Source: Pseudonocardia abyssalis
Lineage (GTDB): Bacteria; Actinomycetota; Actinomycetes; Mycobacteriales; Pseudonocardiaceae
Direction: 5' to 3'
NCBI RefSeq assembly: GCF_019263705.2
Contig: NZ_JADQDK010000001.1
Location: 5,456,001-5,520,000, forward strand
Length of the DNA: 64,000 bases
The notes under the pieces are model-generated. The model saw only the letters and a program-made list of their open reading frames with translations. It was not told the origin of the DNA and did not search any database. Each line of letters starts with the position of its first letter. Position 1 is the stretch's first letter. Both the position numbers and the translations under genes were made by a program. This document shows, in pieces, positions 31,571 through 41,087 of this stretch.

Positions 31571-32776
31571 TCAGTTGTGGCGGCCCAGTTCCTGGCGGGC
31601 CACCGTGCGCAGGTGGACCTCGTCGGGGCCGTCGGCCAGGCGCAGCGCGCGGGCCCAGACGTAGAAGTACGCGAGCGGGGTGTCGTCGCTCATGCCGGCA
31701 CCGCCGTGGATCTGGATGGCGCGGTCGATGACGTCGCAGGCGATCCGCGGGGTGATCACCTTGATCGCGGCGATCTCCGTGGCGGCCCCCTTGGCGCCGA
31801 ACCGGTCGATCAGCCACGCCGTCTTGTAGACGAGCAGCCGGGCCTGCTCCACCTCGATCCGCGACTGCGCGATCTGCTCGCGCACCACGCCCTGCTCCGA
31901 GAGCGGGCGGCCGAACGCGACACGGGACTGCGCGCGCCGCACCATCAGGTCGATCGCGCGCTCGGCCATGCCGATCAGGCGCATGCAGTGGTGGATGCGG
32001 CCGGGGCCGAGGCGGGCCTGGGCGATGGCGAAGCCGCCGCCCTCCTCGCCGAGCAGGTTCGAGACCGGTACGCGCACGTCGGTGAACAGGAGCTCCGAGT
32101 GGCCGTGCTGGTCCTGGTAGCCGAACGTCGGCAGGTTGCGGGTGATCGTCAGGCCGGGGGTGTCGCGGGGCACGAGGACCATCGACTGCTGGCGGTGGGT
32201 GGCCGCCTCCAGGTCGGTCTTGCCCATCACGATGAAGATCTTGCAGCGGTCGTCGGCCGCGCCGGAGATCCACCACTTCCTGCCGGAGATGACGTACTCG
32301 TCGCCCTCGCGGCGGATCGTCGTCTGCACATTGGTGGCGTCGGAGGAGGCGACGTCGGGCTCGGTCATCGCGAACCCGGACCGGATCTCCCCGGCCAGCA
32401 GCGGCTCCAGCCACTCGGCCTTCTGCTCCGGCGTGCCGAACAGGTGCAGCGTCTCCATGTTGCCGGTGTCGGGGGCCTGGCAGTTGATCGCCTCGGGGGC
32501 GATCACCGGCGACCAGCCGGACACCTCGGCGACCTGCGCGTACTCGAGGTTGGTCAGGCCCGAGAGCGACGGCAGGAACAGGTTCCACAACCCGCGGCCA
32601 CGGGCCTCGGTCTTCAGTTCCTCGACGACGGGCGGCAGGGCCCACTCGTCGGGCGTGCCCCGGCGCTCGGCGCGGAACGCGTCGTACCCGGCCTCGGCCG
32701 GGAGGACCTTCTCGTCGAGGAACGCGCGCATGCGCTCGGTGTAGTCGGCGGCCACGGCGCTGGGTTCGAAGTCCAC
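31571..32776 (-). CDS. Acyl-CoA dehydrogenase
   Basis: A flavoprotein of 401 residues oxidising acyl-CoA to enoyl-CoA. Family segments are present: GFAMTEPDVASSDATN, GRKWWISGA, HHCMRLIGMAERAID, AIQIHGGAGMSDDTPLA, and the end LADGPDEVHLRTVARQEL. The N-terminal domain (WNLFLPSL) resembles the ACAD10/11-like clade acting on longer or branched substrates. GTG 32776 gives the normal start (VDFEPSAVAADYTERM); in-frame GTG 32806 has AGGA upstream and is an alternative. Divergent from the HTH-TOBE gene with an 83-base gap; no partner ETF gene is seen. Confidence 0.88.
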   Translation of the reverse strand: MDFEPSAVAADYTERMRAFLDEKVLPAEAGYDAFRAERRGTPDEWALPPVVEELKTEARGRGLWNLFLPSLSGLTNLEYAQVAEVSGWSPVIAPEAINCQAPDTGNMETLHLFGTPEQKAEWLEPLLAGEIRSGFAMTEPDVASSDATNVQTTIRREGDEYVISGRKWWISGAADDRCKIFIVMGKTDLEAATHRQQSMVLVPRDTPGLTITRNLPTFGYQDQHGHSELLFTDVRVPVSNLLGEEGGGFAIAQARLGPGRIHHCMRLIGMAERAIDLMVRRAQSRVAFGRPLSEQGVVREQIAQSRIEVEQARLLVYKTAWLIDRFGAKGAATEIAAIKVITPRIACDVIDRAIQIHGGAGMSDDTPLAYFYVWARALRLADGPDEVHLRTVARQELGRHN

Positions 32777-32844
32777 ACCCGCATCAGACCACAGCGCTCC
32801 GGTCACGATATTCCTACGGCGATCGGCCAAACCGCAGGATCGGA

Positions 32845-32862
32845 TATAGGGTCCGCCACGTG
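32845..32862 (+). promoter_or_regulatory. Probable leaderless promoter of the molybdate operon (TATAGG)
   Basis: TATAGG at 32845-32850 lies nine bases before the GTG at 32860, the distance expected if transcription starts at the start codon. No ribosome-binding site is visible between them. No clear -35. Confidence 0.45.
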
Positions 32863-33264
32863 CCGCAGTTCAGGATCGCCGACGCCGCCCGACTGCTGGG
32901 TGTCAGTGACGACACCGTCCGTCGCTGGGTGGAGGCCGGGGCGCTCCCCGCGCATGCCGACGCGTCGAACCGCAAGGTGATCGACGGGGCCGCGCTCGCC
33001 GAGTTCGCGCGCGAGAGCGCCCACGTCCCACCGGACCCCTCGGGGGTGCAGCGCTCGGCGCGCAACCGCCTCGTCGGGCTCGTGACCTCGGTGAAGACCG
33101 ATTCGGTGATGGCGCAGGTGGAGATCCAGTGCGGTCCCCACCGGATCGTCTCCCTGCTGTCCGCCGAAGCGGTGCACGAGATGAAGCTCGAACCCGGCGT
33201 CCTCGCGGTCGCCGTCATCAAGTCGACCAACGTGGTCGTGGAAACCCCCGGAGGAGCGTCATGA
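32860..33264 (+). CDS. HTH-TOBE molybdate-binding regulator/storage protein
   Basis: A 134-residue two-domain protein: N-terminal MerR/excisionase-like helix-turn-helix (FRIADAARLLGVSDDTVRRWVEAG) and a C-terminal TOBE/Mop domain (RNRLVGLVTSVKTDSVMAQV, then LEPGVLAVAVIKSTNVVVE) that binds molybdate. It differs from E. coli ModE in having one Mop copy. Start GTG 32860 appears leaderless. Its stop overlaps the modA ATG (ATGA), so it heads the mod operon and is likely its molybdate sensor. Confidence 0.88.
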   Translation: MPQFRIADAARLLGVSDDTVRRWVEAGALPAHADASNRKVIDGAALAEFARESAHVPPDPSGVQRSARNRLVGLVTSVKTDSVMAQVEIQCGPHRIVSLLSAEAVHEMKLEPGVLAVAVIKSTNVVVETPGGAS

Positions 33265-34040
33265 AGGTGCGTCTACTGGCCGTCGGTGCGGCCGTGCTGG
33301 CCCTGGCGGGTTGTGGCGGTGCGACCGACAGCGCCGCACCCGCGGAGTCGGCTGCCCCCGAGGCGCGCACGCTGACGGTGTTCGCCGCCGCGTCGCTGAC
33401 CGACGTGTTCACCGAGCTGGAGACGCAGTTCGAGAGGGACAACCCGGGCGTCGACGTGGTCCTGAACTACGGTGCGTCCTCCGACCTCGCGCAGCAGCTC
33501 GTCAACGGCGGACCGGCCGACGTGTTCGCGTCGGCGAGCGCGGCCACGATGACGACCGTCACCGACGCGGGCCTGATCGAGGGCGACCCGGAGGTGTTCG
33601 CGCAGAACAAGCTGCAGATCGTCACCGCGCCGGGCAACCCGGAGAACATCACCGGCTTCGCCGACCTCGCCCGCCCCGACCTGCAGGTGGTCGTCTGCGC
33701 CCCGCAGGTCCCCTGCGGTGCCGCGGCGGAGAAGGTCGAGATGGCCACCGGCATCACGCTGACCCCGGTCAGCGAGGAGCCGGACGTCCGCTCGACGCTG
33801 GGCCGCGTCACCACCGGCAACGCCGACGCCGGTCTGGTCTACGTCACCGACGTCGCGTCGGCGGGTGACACGGTCGAGGGCATCGCGTTCCCCGAGGCCG
33901 ACTCGGCCGTCACCGACTACCCGATCGGCGTCCTGACCTCGGCCCCGCAGCCCGAGCTGGCCCAGGCCTGGACCGACCTCGTCACCGGCGCCGACGGCCA
34001 GGCCGTGCTCACGGGGGCCGGCTTCGTCGGGGCTCCGTGA
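33261..34040 (+). CDS. modA: Molybdate ABC transporter substrate-binding lipoprotein ModA
   Basis: Extracytoplasmic molybdate/tungstate-binding protein, 259 residues. Lipoprotein signal [18 protein letters not shown] with lipobox LAGC, then [43 protein letters not shown] and a closing [14 protein letters not shown], as in the family. ATG 33261 has GGAGGAGCGTC upstream and overlaps the previous stop. modB follows with a four-base overlap. Confidence 0.94.
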   Translation: MKVRLLAVGAAVLALAGCGGATDSAAPAESAAPEARTLTVFAAASLTDVFTELETQFERDNPGVDVVLNYGASSDLAQQLVNGGPADVFASASAATMTTVTDAGLIEGDPEVFAQNKLQIVTAPGNPENITGFADLARPDLQVVVCAPQVPCGAAAEKVEMATGITLTPVSEEPDVRSTLGRVTTGNADAGLVYVTDVASAGDTVEGIAFPEADSAVTDYPIGVLTSAPQPELAQAWTDLVTGADGQAVLTGAGFVGAP

Positions 34041-34861
34041 CCGCTCCGCCCGTCACGAGGAGGGTCGGCCGCAGCGAACAGGCCGCGGTCGGCCTTCCCC
34101 GTTTCCTCTGGATCCCGGCCGGCCTCGCGTTCGCGCTGATCGCGCTGCCCGTGGTCGGGCTGGGGTTGCGGACCGACTGGCCGCGGCTGCCCGAGCTCCT
34201 GCTCAGCGAGGCCTCGCTCGACGCGCTGCGCCTGTCGCTGATCACCGCGACCTGCTCGACCGCGATCTGCATCCTGCTGGGCGGGCCGCTCGCGGTCGTG
34301 CTCGCCCGCGGCCGGCTGCCCGGGCTGCAGTTCCTGCGCTCGATCGTGCTGCTGCCGCTGGTGCTGCCGCCCGTCGTCGGCGGGTTGGCACTGCTCTACC
34401 TCGTCGGGCGCACCGGGCTCGTCGGGCAGGGGCTGGAGCTGGCGTTCGGGATCACCGTGCCGTTCACGACGGCCGCGGTCGTGCTCGCGCAGACGTTCGT
34501 CGCGCTGCCGTTCCTCGTCGTCAGCCTGGAGGGGGCACTGCGGACGTCCGGGCAGCGCTACGAGGCGGTCGCGGCCACGCTCGGGGCGTCGCCCGCACTC
34601 GCGTTCCGGAGGGTGACGGTGCCGCTCGTGCTGCCCGGGCTGCTGTCCGGGGCCGTGCTCGCCTTCGCCCGCTGCCTGGGCGAGTTCGGGGCCACGATCG
34701 CGTTCGCCGGGAGCCTGGAGGGCACCACGCGGACGTTGCCGCTGCTCGTCTACCTGGCCAGGGAGTCCGACGTGGACGCCGCGGTGGCGCTGTCGCTGCT
34801 GCTCGTCGTCGTCGCGATCCTGGTGATCGCGATCGCGCGGCCGCGGACGGTGGCGTCATGA
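34037..34861 (+). CDS. modB: Molybdate ABC transporter permease ModB
   Basis: Inner-membrane permease of 274 residues with about six transmembrane segments, starting at [20 protein letters not shown]. The cytoplasmic coupling (EAA) loop is [21 protein letters not shown], and [13 protein letters not shown] is typical for ModB. GTG 34037 overlaps the modA stop. Its stop overlaps a 25-codon micro-ORF made of repeat DNA which leads into modC. Confidence 0.93.
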   Translation: MTAPPVTRRVGRSEQAAVGLPRFLWIPAGLAFALIALPVVGLGLRTDWPRLPELLLSEASLDALRLSLITATCSTAICILLGGPLAVVLARGRLPGLQFLRSIVLLPLVLPPVVGGLALLYLVGRTGLVGQGLELAFGITVPFTTAAVVLAQTFVALPFLVVSLEGALRTSGQRYEAVAATLGASPALAFRRVTVPLVLPGLLSGAVLAFARCLGEFGATIAFAGSLEGTTRTLPLLVYLARESDVDAAVALSLLLVVVAILVIAIARPRTVAS

Positions 34862-34935
34862 GCGAGCTTGCGGGCCCATCATCGACGCAGCGCCTGCGCG
34901 CAGCACCGAGCGCGAGCAGCGAGGGAGTGCGATGA
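34858..34935 (+). repeat. GAGCTTGCG-type repeat forming a coupled 25-codon micro-ORF between modB and modC
   Basis: The sequence between modB and modC begins ATGAGCGAGCTTGCGGGCCC and ends GAGGGAGTGCGATGAGC. Read in frame it encodes [20 protein letters not shown] plus SEGVR and is joined by ATGA overlaps to modB on one side and modC on the other. Elements of this kind recur in actinobacterial genomes at gene junctions, as far as I recall. It keeps ribosomes in contact with modC and supplies GAGGGAG as its ribosome-binding site. Confidence 0.6.
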
Positions 34936-36023
34936 GCACCGGTCTGGAGGCGCGGATCGTCGTACGGCGCCCGTCCTTCACCCTCGACGTCTCGATCACC
35001 GCCGCACCCGGTGAGGTGCTGGCGGTGCTCGGACCCAACGGTGCGGGCAAGTCGACGCTGCTCGGTGTGCTGTCCGGGCTGCTGCGCCCGGACGAGGGAT
35101 TCGTGCGGGTCGGCGAGCACGTCGTCACCGACACCTCGGCGGGCGTGCACGTCCCGCCGCACCGGCGCGGGGTGGGCCTGTTGGCCCAGCAGGCGCTGCT
35201 GTTCCCGCACCTCACCGCGCTCGACAACATCGCGTTCGGCCCGCGGGCCCACGGGGTGCCGCGCCGCAAGGCCCAGGCGCGCGCCGAGGTCCTGCTGACG
35301 GGCGTCGACGCCGCCGCGCTCGGCGACCGCAGGCCGTCGCAGATGTCGGGTGGCCAGCAGCAGCGGGTCGCGCTCGCCCGCGCGCTCGCGCCCGAACCCG
35401 GGCTGCTGCTGCTCGACGAGCCGCTCGCCGCCCTCGACGTCGATGCCACCCCGGCGATGCGCGCGTTGCTGCGCCGGGTCATCCGGGACGGCAAGCAGAC
35501 CGCGGTGCTCGTCACGCACTCCGCGCTCGACGCGCTGGTGCTCGCCGACCGCGTCGTCGTGCTCACCGAGGGGCGGGTCGTCGAGGACGGCGGCACCCGC
35601 GAGGTACTGGCCCGCCCGCGCAGTCCGTTCACCGCCCGGATCGCCGGGCTCGACCTGATCCCGGGGGTTCGCGACGTCGACGGCCTGCGCACCCCGGACG
35701 GGCTGCTGGTCTCCGGTCGCGCCGACGGCGTCGAGGTCGGGGACGCGGCGGTCGCGGTGTTCCCGCCGTCGGCCGTCGCCGTCCACACGACGCGGCCCGG
35801 CGGCAGCCCGCGCAACGCGCTGCGGGTCCGGCTCGCCGCGATCGAGCCGCGGGGCGACGTCGTGCGGCTGCGCGCCGGGGCTGCGCCGGGCGGACCGGCC
35901 TGGGCCGACGGCCTCGCCGCCGACGTCACCCCGGCCGCGGTCGCCGACCTGGCGGTGGAGCCCGGTGACGAGCTCTGGTTCGTGATCAAGGCGACCGAGG
36001 TGGCCATCCACGGCGCCGGCTGA
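34932..36023 (+). CDS. modC: Molybdate ABC transporter ATP-binding protein ModC
   Basis: ATPase of the molybdate importer, 363 residues. Walker A LGPNGAGKST (near 33-42), signature MSGGQQQRVALARAL, Walker B LLLLDEPLAALD, switch His in VLVTHSALDALVLAD. A C-terminal TOBE (Mop) part (about 295-360) may sense molybdate. ATG 34932 overlaps the micro-ORF stop and has GAGGGAG upstream. A strong terminator (36024-36059) abuts its stop. Confidence 0.93.
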   Translation: MSTGLEARIVVRRPSFTLDVSITAAPGEVLAVLGPNGAGKSTLLGVLSGLLRPDEGFVRVGEHVVTDTSAGVHVPPHRRGVGLLAQQALLFPHLTALDNIAFGPRAHGVPRRKAQARAEVLLTGVDAAALGDRRPSQMSGGQQQRVALARALAPEPGLLLLDEPLAALDVDATPAMRALLRRVIRDGKQTAVLVTHSALDALVLADRVVVLTEGRVVEDGGTREVLARPRSPFTARIAGLDLIPGVRDVDGLRTPDGLLVSGRADGVEVGDAAVAVFPPSAVAVHTTRPGGSPRNALRVRLAAIEPRGDVVRLRAGAAPGGPAWADGLAADVTPAAVADLAVEPGDELWFVIKATEVAIHGAG

Positions 36024-36059
36024 GCCCGCACACACCTCCCGCGCGGCCTGTGTGCGGGC
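36024..36059. terminator. Terminator between modC and the convergent lipoprotein gene
   Basis: Perfect 11-bp arms GCCCGCACACA and TGTGTGCGGGC around a 14-base loop, starting at the base after the modC stop and ending four bases before the stop of the opposite-strand gene; it can serve both. Confidence 0.7.
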
Positions 36060-36063
36060 CGGG

Positions 36064-36660
36064 TCAGCGGGCGACGTCGATCACCAGGCGGGGCGGGGCG
36101 TCCAGCGTGGTGACCGTGAACCCGGTGCGCTCGCGCACCCCGGCGGCCCAGACGAGCACGCGCTCGAAGTCGCCGAGGTTCACCAGCTCGGTGACCTGGG
36201 AGGTGTCGCCGGAGAGCCGGCGCGGCACCGGGAACGCGGGCTCCGCGTCGCCGACCTCCCGGTACGCGCTCGACCCGATCAGGGAGATCTGCAGCGCCGC
36301 GCTGCCGGCCAGCGGCACCTCCTCGCCCGCGGGGTCGCTCGTGACGGGGAGGTCGACGTAGGAGATCCGGTACCCGGGGACGGCCTCGGCGAACTCGAAC
36401 ACGATCCGGTCGGTGGCACCCTGCCCGGCCACCCGTACCGCGCTGAGCAGCCCGAACCCGCCGGCGTCGGAGGAGGCCTCGGTGGCGGTCGGCACGACCG
36501 TCGGCGGGGCGGGGGCGGTCGTCGTCGCGGCGGGCGGCGTGGTCGTCGTCGGGACCGCCGACGGGGACGGGGTGCTGGGTGGGGCGCCCGCGCAGCCCGC
36601 CACCAGGAGCAGGGTGATCAGCGGCGGGGTGATCAGCGCGAACGACGGCGTACGGCTCAT
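36064..36660 (-). CDS. AMIN-like domain lipoprotein
   Basis: A 198-residue exported lipoprotein: hydrophobic signal ending LLLVAGC, a Thr/Pro/Ala-rich linker (about 25-60), then a beta domain with [23 protein letters not shown], typical of AMIN-like domains that bind cell-wall or surface polymers. ATG 36660 ([13 protein letters not shown]) places the signal peptide correctly; an ATG 24 bases upstream is less likely. Monocistronic, convergent with modC. Function is limited to the domain level. Confidence 0.75.
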   Translation of the reverse strand: MSRTPSFALITPPLITLLLVAGCAGAPPSTPSPSAVPTTTTPPAATTTAPAPPTVVPTATEASSDAGGFGLLSAVRVAGQGATDRIVFEFAEAVPGYRISYVDLPVTSDPAGEEVPLAGSAALQISLIGSSAYREVGDAEPAFPVPRRLSGDTSQVTELVNLGDFERVLVWAAGVRERTGFTVTTLDAPPRLVIDVAR

Positions 36661-36773
36661 GCTGGCCGAGGATAGGGCCGTCAACCCAGCGTCACACCAT
36701 CAGGCACATGCGTCACCCGAGCCCCTATCGTGTCCCTGTCGGTGATCGCGCGGTGAACGTAGCGTCGCTCCCT

Positions 36774-37949
36774 GTGACCCGCTTGATCATGCGCATCGCC
36801 CCTCTGGTGATCGCGCTGCTGTGCGCCTCGACGCTCGTCGGACCGGCCGCGTACGCGACCCAGCCCGAGCCGGACCTCTCCTCCGACTACGTCGTGCACG
36901 CCCGCACGGCCGCCGAGGCGAGGGCCGCGGCGCGTGCGCTGGGCGTCGAGCCGACGGTGCTGTTCGAACGGGCCTTCTCCGGGTTCGCCGCCCGGCTCTC
37001 GCGCACGCAGGTGGCGGAGCTGCAGGACCGGCCGGGCGTGATCGGCGTCGAGGAGGACCTGCGGATCACGCCGCTGGAGCCGCGGTCGCAGCGGATGAGC
37101 GACCAGCTCACCGAGGGCACCCAGACCAATCCGCAGAACTGGGGCCTGGACCGCATCGACCAGCGCAACCTGCCGCTGGACAACAGCTACACCACCCGGG
37201 CGACGGGCGAGGGCGTCACGGTCTACGTGCTCGACACCGGGGTCGACGTCAGCCACCCGCAGTTCGACGGCCGCGCGAGCGAGGCCGTCAACACCATCGA
37301 CGACATCTCCGGCGACTGCGACGGCCACGGCACCGTGGTCGCCGGCATCGCCGCGGCCCGCGACTTCGGGGTGGCCAAGGGCGCGCAGGTGCGCTCGGTG
37401 AAGGTCCTCGACTGCACGGGGGCCGGCACCCTGTCCTCGCTGCTCGCGGGCATCGACTGGGTGGCACGCAACCAGCGGGGCCCGTCGGTCGCGGTCATGT
37501 CGTGGAGCTACGGCCCGTCCGACGTGCTGCTCGCGGCGGTCAGCGAGCTGGTCGGCCGCGGCGTCTTCGTCGCGTCGTCGGCGGGCAACACCGGCGGCGA
37601 CGACTGCGGCGTCGCCCCCCGCGCTTCCGACGGGGTGCTCGTCGTCGCGAACTCCACGATCGACGACCAGCGCGCGTCGTCGTCGAGCACGGGGGAGTGC
37701 GTCGACCTCTACGGCCCCGGCACCGGGATCATCTCCAGCGTCCCCGGCGGCGGCACGGCGTCCTACACGGGGACGTCGATGGCCGCCCCGCACGCCGCGG
37801 GCGTGGCCGCGCTCTACAAGCAGACCTTCGGCGACGCCCCGAGCAGCACCGTCGAGCAGTGGCTCGTCCAGAACGCGACGCCCGGCGTGGTCCGCGGCGG
37901 CGAGACGGGCGACACCCCGAACCTGCTGCTCAACACCGGCGGGCTGTAG
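36774..37949 (+). CDS. Secreted S8-family subtilisin-like serine protease
   Basis: A secreted subtilase of 391 residues. Signal peptide [20 protein letters not shown]; inhibitor-I9 propeptide ([20 protein letters not shown] to [10 protein letters not shown]) which is removed on maturation; catalytic triad in [15 protein letters not shown] (Asp), GHGTVVAGI (His) and [11 protein letters not shown] (Ser). No membrane anchor at the C-terminus. Start is uncertain between GTG 36774 and ATG 36789; both keep the signal peptide. Resembles proteinase K/aqualysin-type enzymes. Confidence 0.88.
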   Translation: MTRLIMRIAPLVIALLCASTLVGPAAYATQPEPDLSSDYVVHARTAAEARAAARALGVEPTVLFERAFSGFAARLSRTQVAELQDRPGVIGVEEDLRITPLEPRSQRMSDQLTEGTQTNPQNWGLDRIDQRNLPLDNSYTTRATGEGVTVYVLDTGVDVSHPQFDGRASEAVNTIDDISGDCDGHGTVVAGIAAARDFGVAKGAQVRSVKVLDCTGAGTLSSLLAGIDWVARNQRGPSVAVMSWSYGPSDVLLAAVSELVGRGVFVASSAGNTGGDDCGVAPRASDGVLVVANSTIDDQRASSSSTGECVDLYGPGTGIISSVPGGGTASYTGTSMAAPHAAGVAALYKQTFGDAPSSTVEQWLVQNATPGVVRGGETGDTPNLLLNTGGL

Positions 37950-37958
37950 CGCCGTCGT

Positions 37959-39224
37959 TCAGGCGGGTTCCAGCACCTCGAAGCCGGTGTAGGGGAACAG
38001 CGCCTGCGGCAGGCGGACCGAGCCGTCGGGTTGCTGGCCCTGCTCCAGGATTGCGACGAGCGTGCGGCCGATCGGCAGCGCCGAGCTGTTGAGCGTGGCC
38101 GCGAAGCCGCGGGTGCCGTCCTTGGCCTTCGTGCGGATCCCGGCCCGGCGGGCCTGGAACACGCCGAAGTCCGACGCCGAGGCGATCTCGCGGAACGCCT
38201 GCTGCCCGGGCAGCCACACCTCGATGTCGTAGGTGCACTCCGCGGAGAACCCGATGTCGCCCGCCGCGAGCCGCACGACGCGGTAGGCGAGCCCCAGACC
38301 CTGCAGGACGGCCTCGGCGTGGCCGAGGAGCAGCTCCAGCTCCTCGCGCGAGCGCGCCGGGTCGACGAGGCGCACCAGCTCGACCTTCGAGAACTCGTGC
38401 AGCCGCACCAGGCCGCGGGTGTCGCGGCCGTAGGAGCCGGCCTCCGAGCGGAAGCACGGCGTGTGTGCGGTGTAGGCGAGCGGGAGGTCCTCGGCGGGGA
38501 GGGTCTCCTTGGCGTGCAGGTTCGTCAGCGGGACCTCGGCGGTGGGGATGAGGTAGAGCGCGCGCTCGTCGACGCCGGTCCGGAAGAGGTCCTGCTCGAA
38601 CTTCGGCAGCTGCCCGGTGCCGGTCATCGTCGTGGTGTTGACCAGCGTGGGCACCGAGAACTCGGTGTAGCCGTGCCGCTCGGCGAGGTCGAGGAAGTAG
38701 CGGGCGAGCGCGCGCTCGAGCTTCGCGCCCTTGCCCTTCAGCACCGCGAAGCGCGGGCCCGACAGCTTCGTCGCTCGCGCGAAGTCGAGGATGTCGAGCT
38801 TCTCGCCGAGGTCGACGTGGTCGAGCGGCTTCTCGATCCGCTGCGGCTCACCCCAGCTCCGGACCAGCTCGGCGTCGGCGTCGGAGGTGCCGTCGGGCAG
38901 CTCGTCGGCGGGGAGGTTGGGGATGCCGAGCAGCAGCTCCTGCAGCTCGGCCTCCAGCGCGCGGTGCTCCTCCTCCGCCGCGGCGACGACGGTCTTGAGC
39001 TCGCGGGCCCGCTCGACCAGTGTCGGGCGCTCCTCGGGCGAGGCGCCCTTGACCGAGGTGGCGACGCGCTTGGACTCCCCGCGCGCGTCGTCACCGCGCC
39101 CGATCGCGGAGTTGCGGGCGGCCAGCAGCTTCTCGAGCGCGGTGACGTCGAGGGCGAAGCCGCGCCGCGCCAGCTTGCGGACGGCGTCGGTGGCGGGGTC
39201 GAGCAGGACGCGGGGGTCGTGCAT
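37959..39224 (-). CDS. serS: Seryl-tRNA synthetase
   Basis: Class II aminoacyl-tRNA synthetase charging tRNA-Ser, 421 residues. N-terminal coiled-coil arm (about 30-105), motif 2 ([27 protein letters not shown] split over 20 residues, near 265-290) and motif 3 ([20 protein letters not shown], near 380). ATG 39224 gives the standard N-terminus [10 protein letters not shown]. Convergent with the subtilase (9-base gap). A housekeeping gene. Confidence 0.95.
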   Translation of the reverse strand: MHDPRVLLDPATDAVRKLARRGFALDVTALEKLLAARNSAIGRGDDARGESKRVATSVKGASPEERPTLVERARELKTVVAAAEEEHRALEAELQELLLGIPNLPADELPDGTSDADAELVRSWGEPQRIEKPLDHVDLGEKLDILDFARATKLSGPRFAVLKGKGAKLERALARYFLDLAERHGYTEFSVPTLVNTTTMTGTGQLPKFEQDLFRTGVDERALYLIPTAEVPLTNLHAKETLPAEDLPLAYTAHTPCFRSEAGSYGRDTRGLVRLHEFSKVELVRLVDPARSREELELLLGHAEAVLQGLGLAYRVVRLAAGDIGFSAECTYDIEVWLPGQQAFREIASASDFGVFQARRAGIRTKAKDGTRGFAATLNSSALPIGRTLVAILEQGQQPDGSVRLPQALFPYTGFEVLEPA

Positions 39225-39349
39225 CGGTCCAGGGTATCGGCGGTGCGCGAGCGGGTTATCGGCACGCCTCCCCATCCGGAGGTGGCGACGGGCGAGCCGC
39301 TCGTCGCAGGATGTGCGGTGAACCACACTGCCGTGCGAAAGGTCCTCCC

Positions 39350-41008
39350 GTGTCCCTGGCCCCTGCCGTCCCCTCCTACGCCTCCGGCACCTCCGAGGTG
39401 CCCCTGCTCGGCGACACGATCGGGGACAACTTCGACCGCACCGCGCTCGCGCAGCCCGACGTCGACGCGCTGGTCGAGGTGCCGACCGGCCGGAGATGGA
39501 CCTACGGGGAGCTGCGCACCGAGGTCGACGCGGTCGCGCTCGGCCTCGTCGCCGCGGGCCTGGAGAAGGGCGACCGGCTCGGGATCTGGGCCCCGAACGT
39601 CGCCGAGTGGGTGCTGATCCAGTACGCCACCGCGAAGCTCGGCGTGGTGCTCGTCAACATCAACCCGGCGTACCGCACGCACGAGCTGGAGTACGTGCTC
39701 AAGCAGGCCGGGATCTCCGTGCTGGTGGCGGCCACGGCGTTCAAGACGTCCGACTACGCGGCCATGATCGCCGACGTCCGGCCGAAGTGCCCCGACCTGC
39801 GCCAGGTGGTGCTGATCGGCACTCCCGACTGGGACGCGCTCGTGGAGCCCGGCCGCACCGGCGACGCCGCGGAGCTCGCCCGCCGCCAGGCCGACCTGAG
39901 CCCGGACGACCCGATCAACATCCAGTACACCTCGGGCACCACGGGCTTCCCCAAGGGCGCCACGCTCAGCCACCACAACATCCTCAACAACGGCTACAGC
40001 GTCGGACGCCTGTGCGACTACGGGCCGGAGGACCGCGTCTGCATCCCGGTGCCCTTCTACCACTGCTTCGGCATGGTCATGGGCAACCTCGCGTGCACGT
40101 CCAACGGCTCGACGATGGTGATCCCCGGGCAGGGCTTCGACCCCAAGGCCGCGCTGCTCGCCGTGCAGCAGGAGAGGTGCACGTCGCTCTACGGCGTCCC
40201 GACGATGTTCATCGCCGAGCTCAACGACCCCACCTTCGGCGACTACGACCTCTCCTCGCTGCGTACCGGGATCATGGCGGGCTCGCCGTGCCCGGTCGAG
40301 GTGATGAAGCAGGTCGTCGACCGGATGGGGATGACGGAGGTGTCGATCTGCTACGGAATGACCGAGACCTCCCCGGTGTCGACGCAGACCCGCGCCGACG
40401 ACTCGCTGGAGCGCCGCGTGTCCACCGTCGGACGGGTCGGGCCGCACCTGGAGGTCAAGGTCGTCGACCCCGAGACCGGCCTGACGCTGCCCCGCGGCGA
40501 GCCCGGCGAGCTGTGCACCCGCGGCTACTCGGTGATGCTCGGCTACTGGAACGAGCCGGAGAAGACCGCCGAGTCGATCGACGCGGCACGCTGGATGCAC
40601 ACCGGCGACATCGGGATCATGGACGACGAGGGCTATCTCAACATCACCGGCCGGATCAAGGACATGGTGATCCGCGGCGGGGAGAACGTGTACCCGCGCG
40701 AGATCGAGGAGTTCCTCTACACCCACCCCGACATCCTCGACGCCCAGGTCATCGGCGTGCCCGACGCCAAGTACGGCGAGGAGCTGTGCGCCTGGGTGAC
40801 GCTGCGCGACGGCGCCGAGGAACTGACGGTGGAGAAGGTGCGCGAGTTCGCCACCGGCAAGCTGGCGCACTACAAGATCCCGCGCTACGTGATGGTGGTG
40901 GCGGAGTTCCCGATGACGGTCACGGGCAAGGTCCGCAAGATCGAGATGCGGGAGAAGAGCGTCGGGCTCCTCGGCCTGGAGGACGCGGCAGCGGTGCAGA
41001 ACGCGTAG
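39350..41008 (+). CDS. AMP-binding acyl-CoA synthetase (FadD-type)
   Basis: Acyl-CoA ligase of 552 residues: P-loop-like [19 protein letters not shown] (near 200-218), YGMTETSP, and the C-terminal [20 protein letters not shown] and TVTGKVRK (acylation Lys). Activates a carboxylic acid through acyl-AMP; the [17 protein letters not shown] start and [12 protein letters not shown] point to the medium/long-chain FadD clade. GTG 39350 is chosen because it begins the conserved region ([20 protein letters not shown]). A hairpin repeat follows, so it is monocistronic and convergent with the P450. Confidence 0.88.
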   Translation: MSLAPAVPSYASGTSEVPLLGDTIGDNFDRTALAQPDVDALVEVPTGRRWTYGELRTEVDAVALGLVAAGLEKGDRLGIWAPNVAEWVLIQYATAKLGVVLVNINPAYRTHELEYVLKQAGISVLVAATAFKTSDYAAMIADVRPKCPDLRQVVLIGTPDWDALVEPGRTGDAAELARRQADLSPDDPINIQYTSGTTGFPKGATLSHHNILNNGYSVGRLCDYGPEDRVCIPVPFYHCFGMVMGNLACTSNGSTMVIPGQGFDPKAALLAVQQERCTSLYGVPTMFIAELNDPTFGDYDLSSLRTGIMAGSPCPVEVMKQVVDRMGMTEVSICYGMTETSPVSTQTRADDSLERRVSTVGRVGPHLEVKVVDPETGLTLPRGEPGELCTRGYSVMLGYWNEPEKTAESIDAARWMHTGDIGIMDDEGYLNITGRIKDMVIRGGENVYPREIEEFLYTHPDILDAQVIGVPDAKYGEELCAWVTLRDGAEELTVEKVREFATGKLAHYKIPRYVMVVAEFPMTVTGKVRKIEMREKSVGLLGLEDAAAVQNA

Positions 41009-41036
41009 GTCCACCGGCGGCCCCCGGCCCGACTCG

Positions 41037-41087
41037 GCAGTAAAGCCACTGTGCCGCCACGAGACGGCAGCACAGTGGCTTTACTGC
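41037..41087. repeat. GCAGTAAAGCCAC hairpin repeat, copy B (supplies the P450 stop codon)
   Basis: Perfect 18-base arms GCAGTAAAGCCACTGTGC and GCACAGTGGCTTTACTGC with a CGCCACGAGACGGCA centre. It resembles copies at 9185-9237 and 59813-59867. The TAA in the arm (minus strand, 41081-41083) is the stop codon of the P450 gene, so the element fixes that gene's end. Confidence 0.75.
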
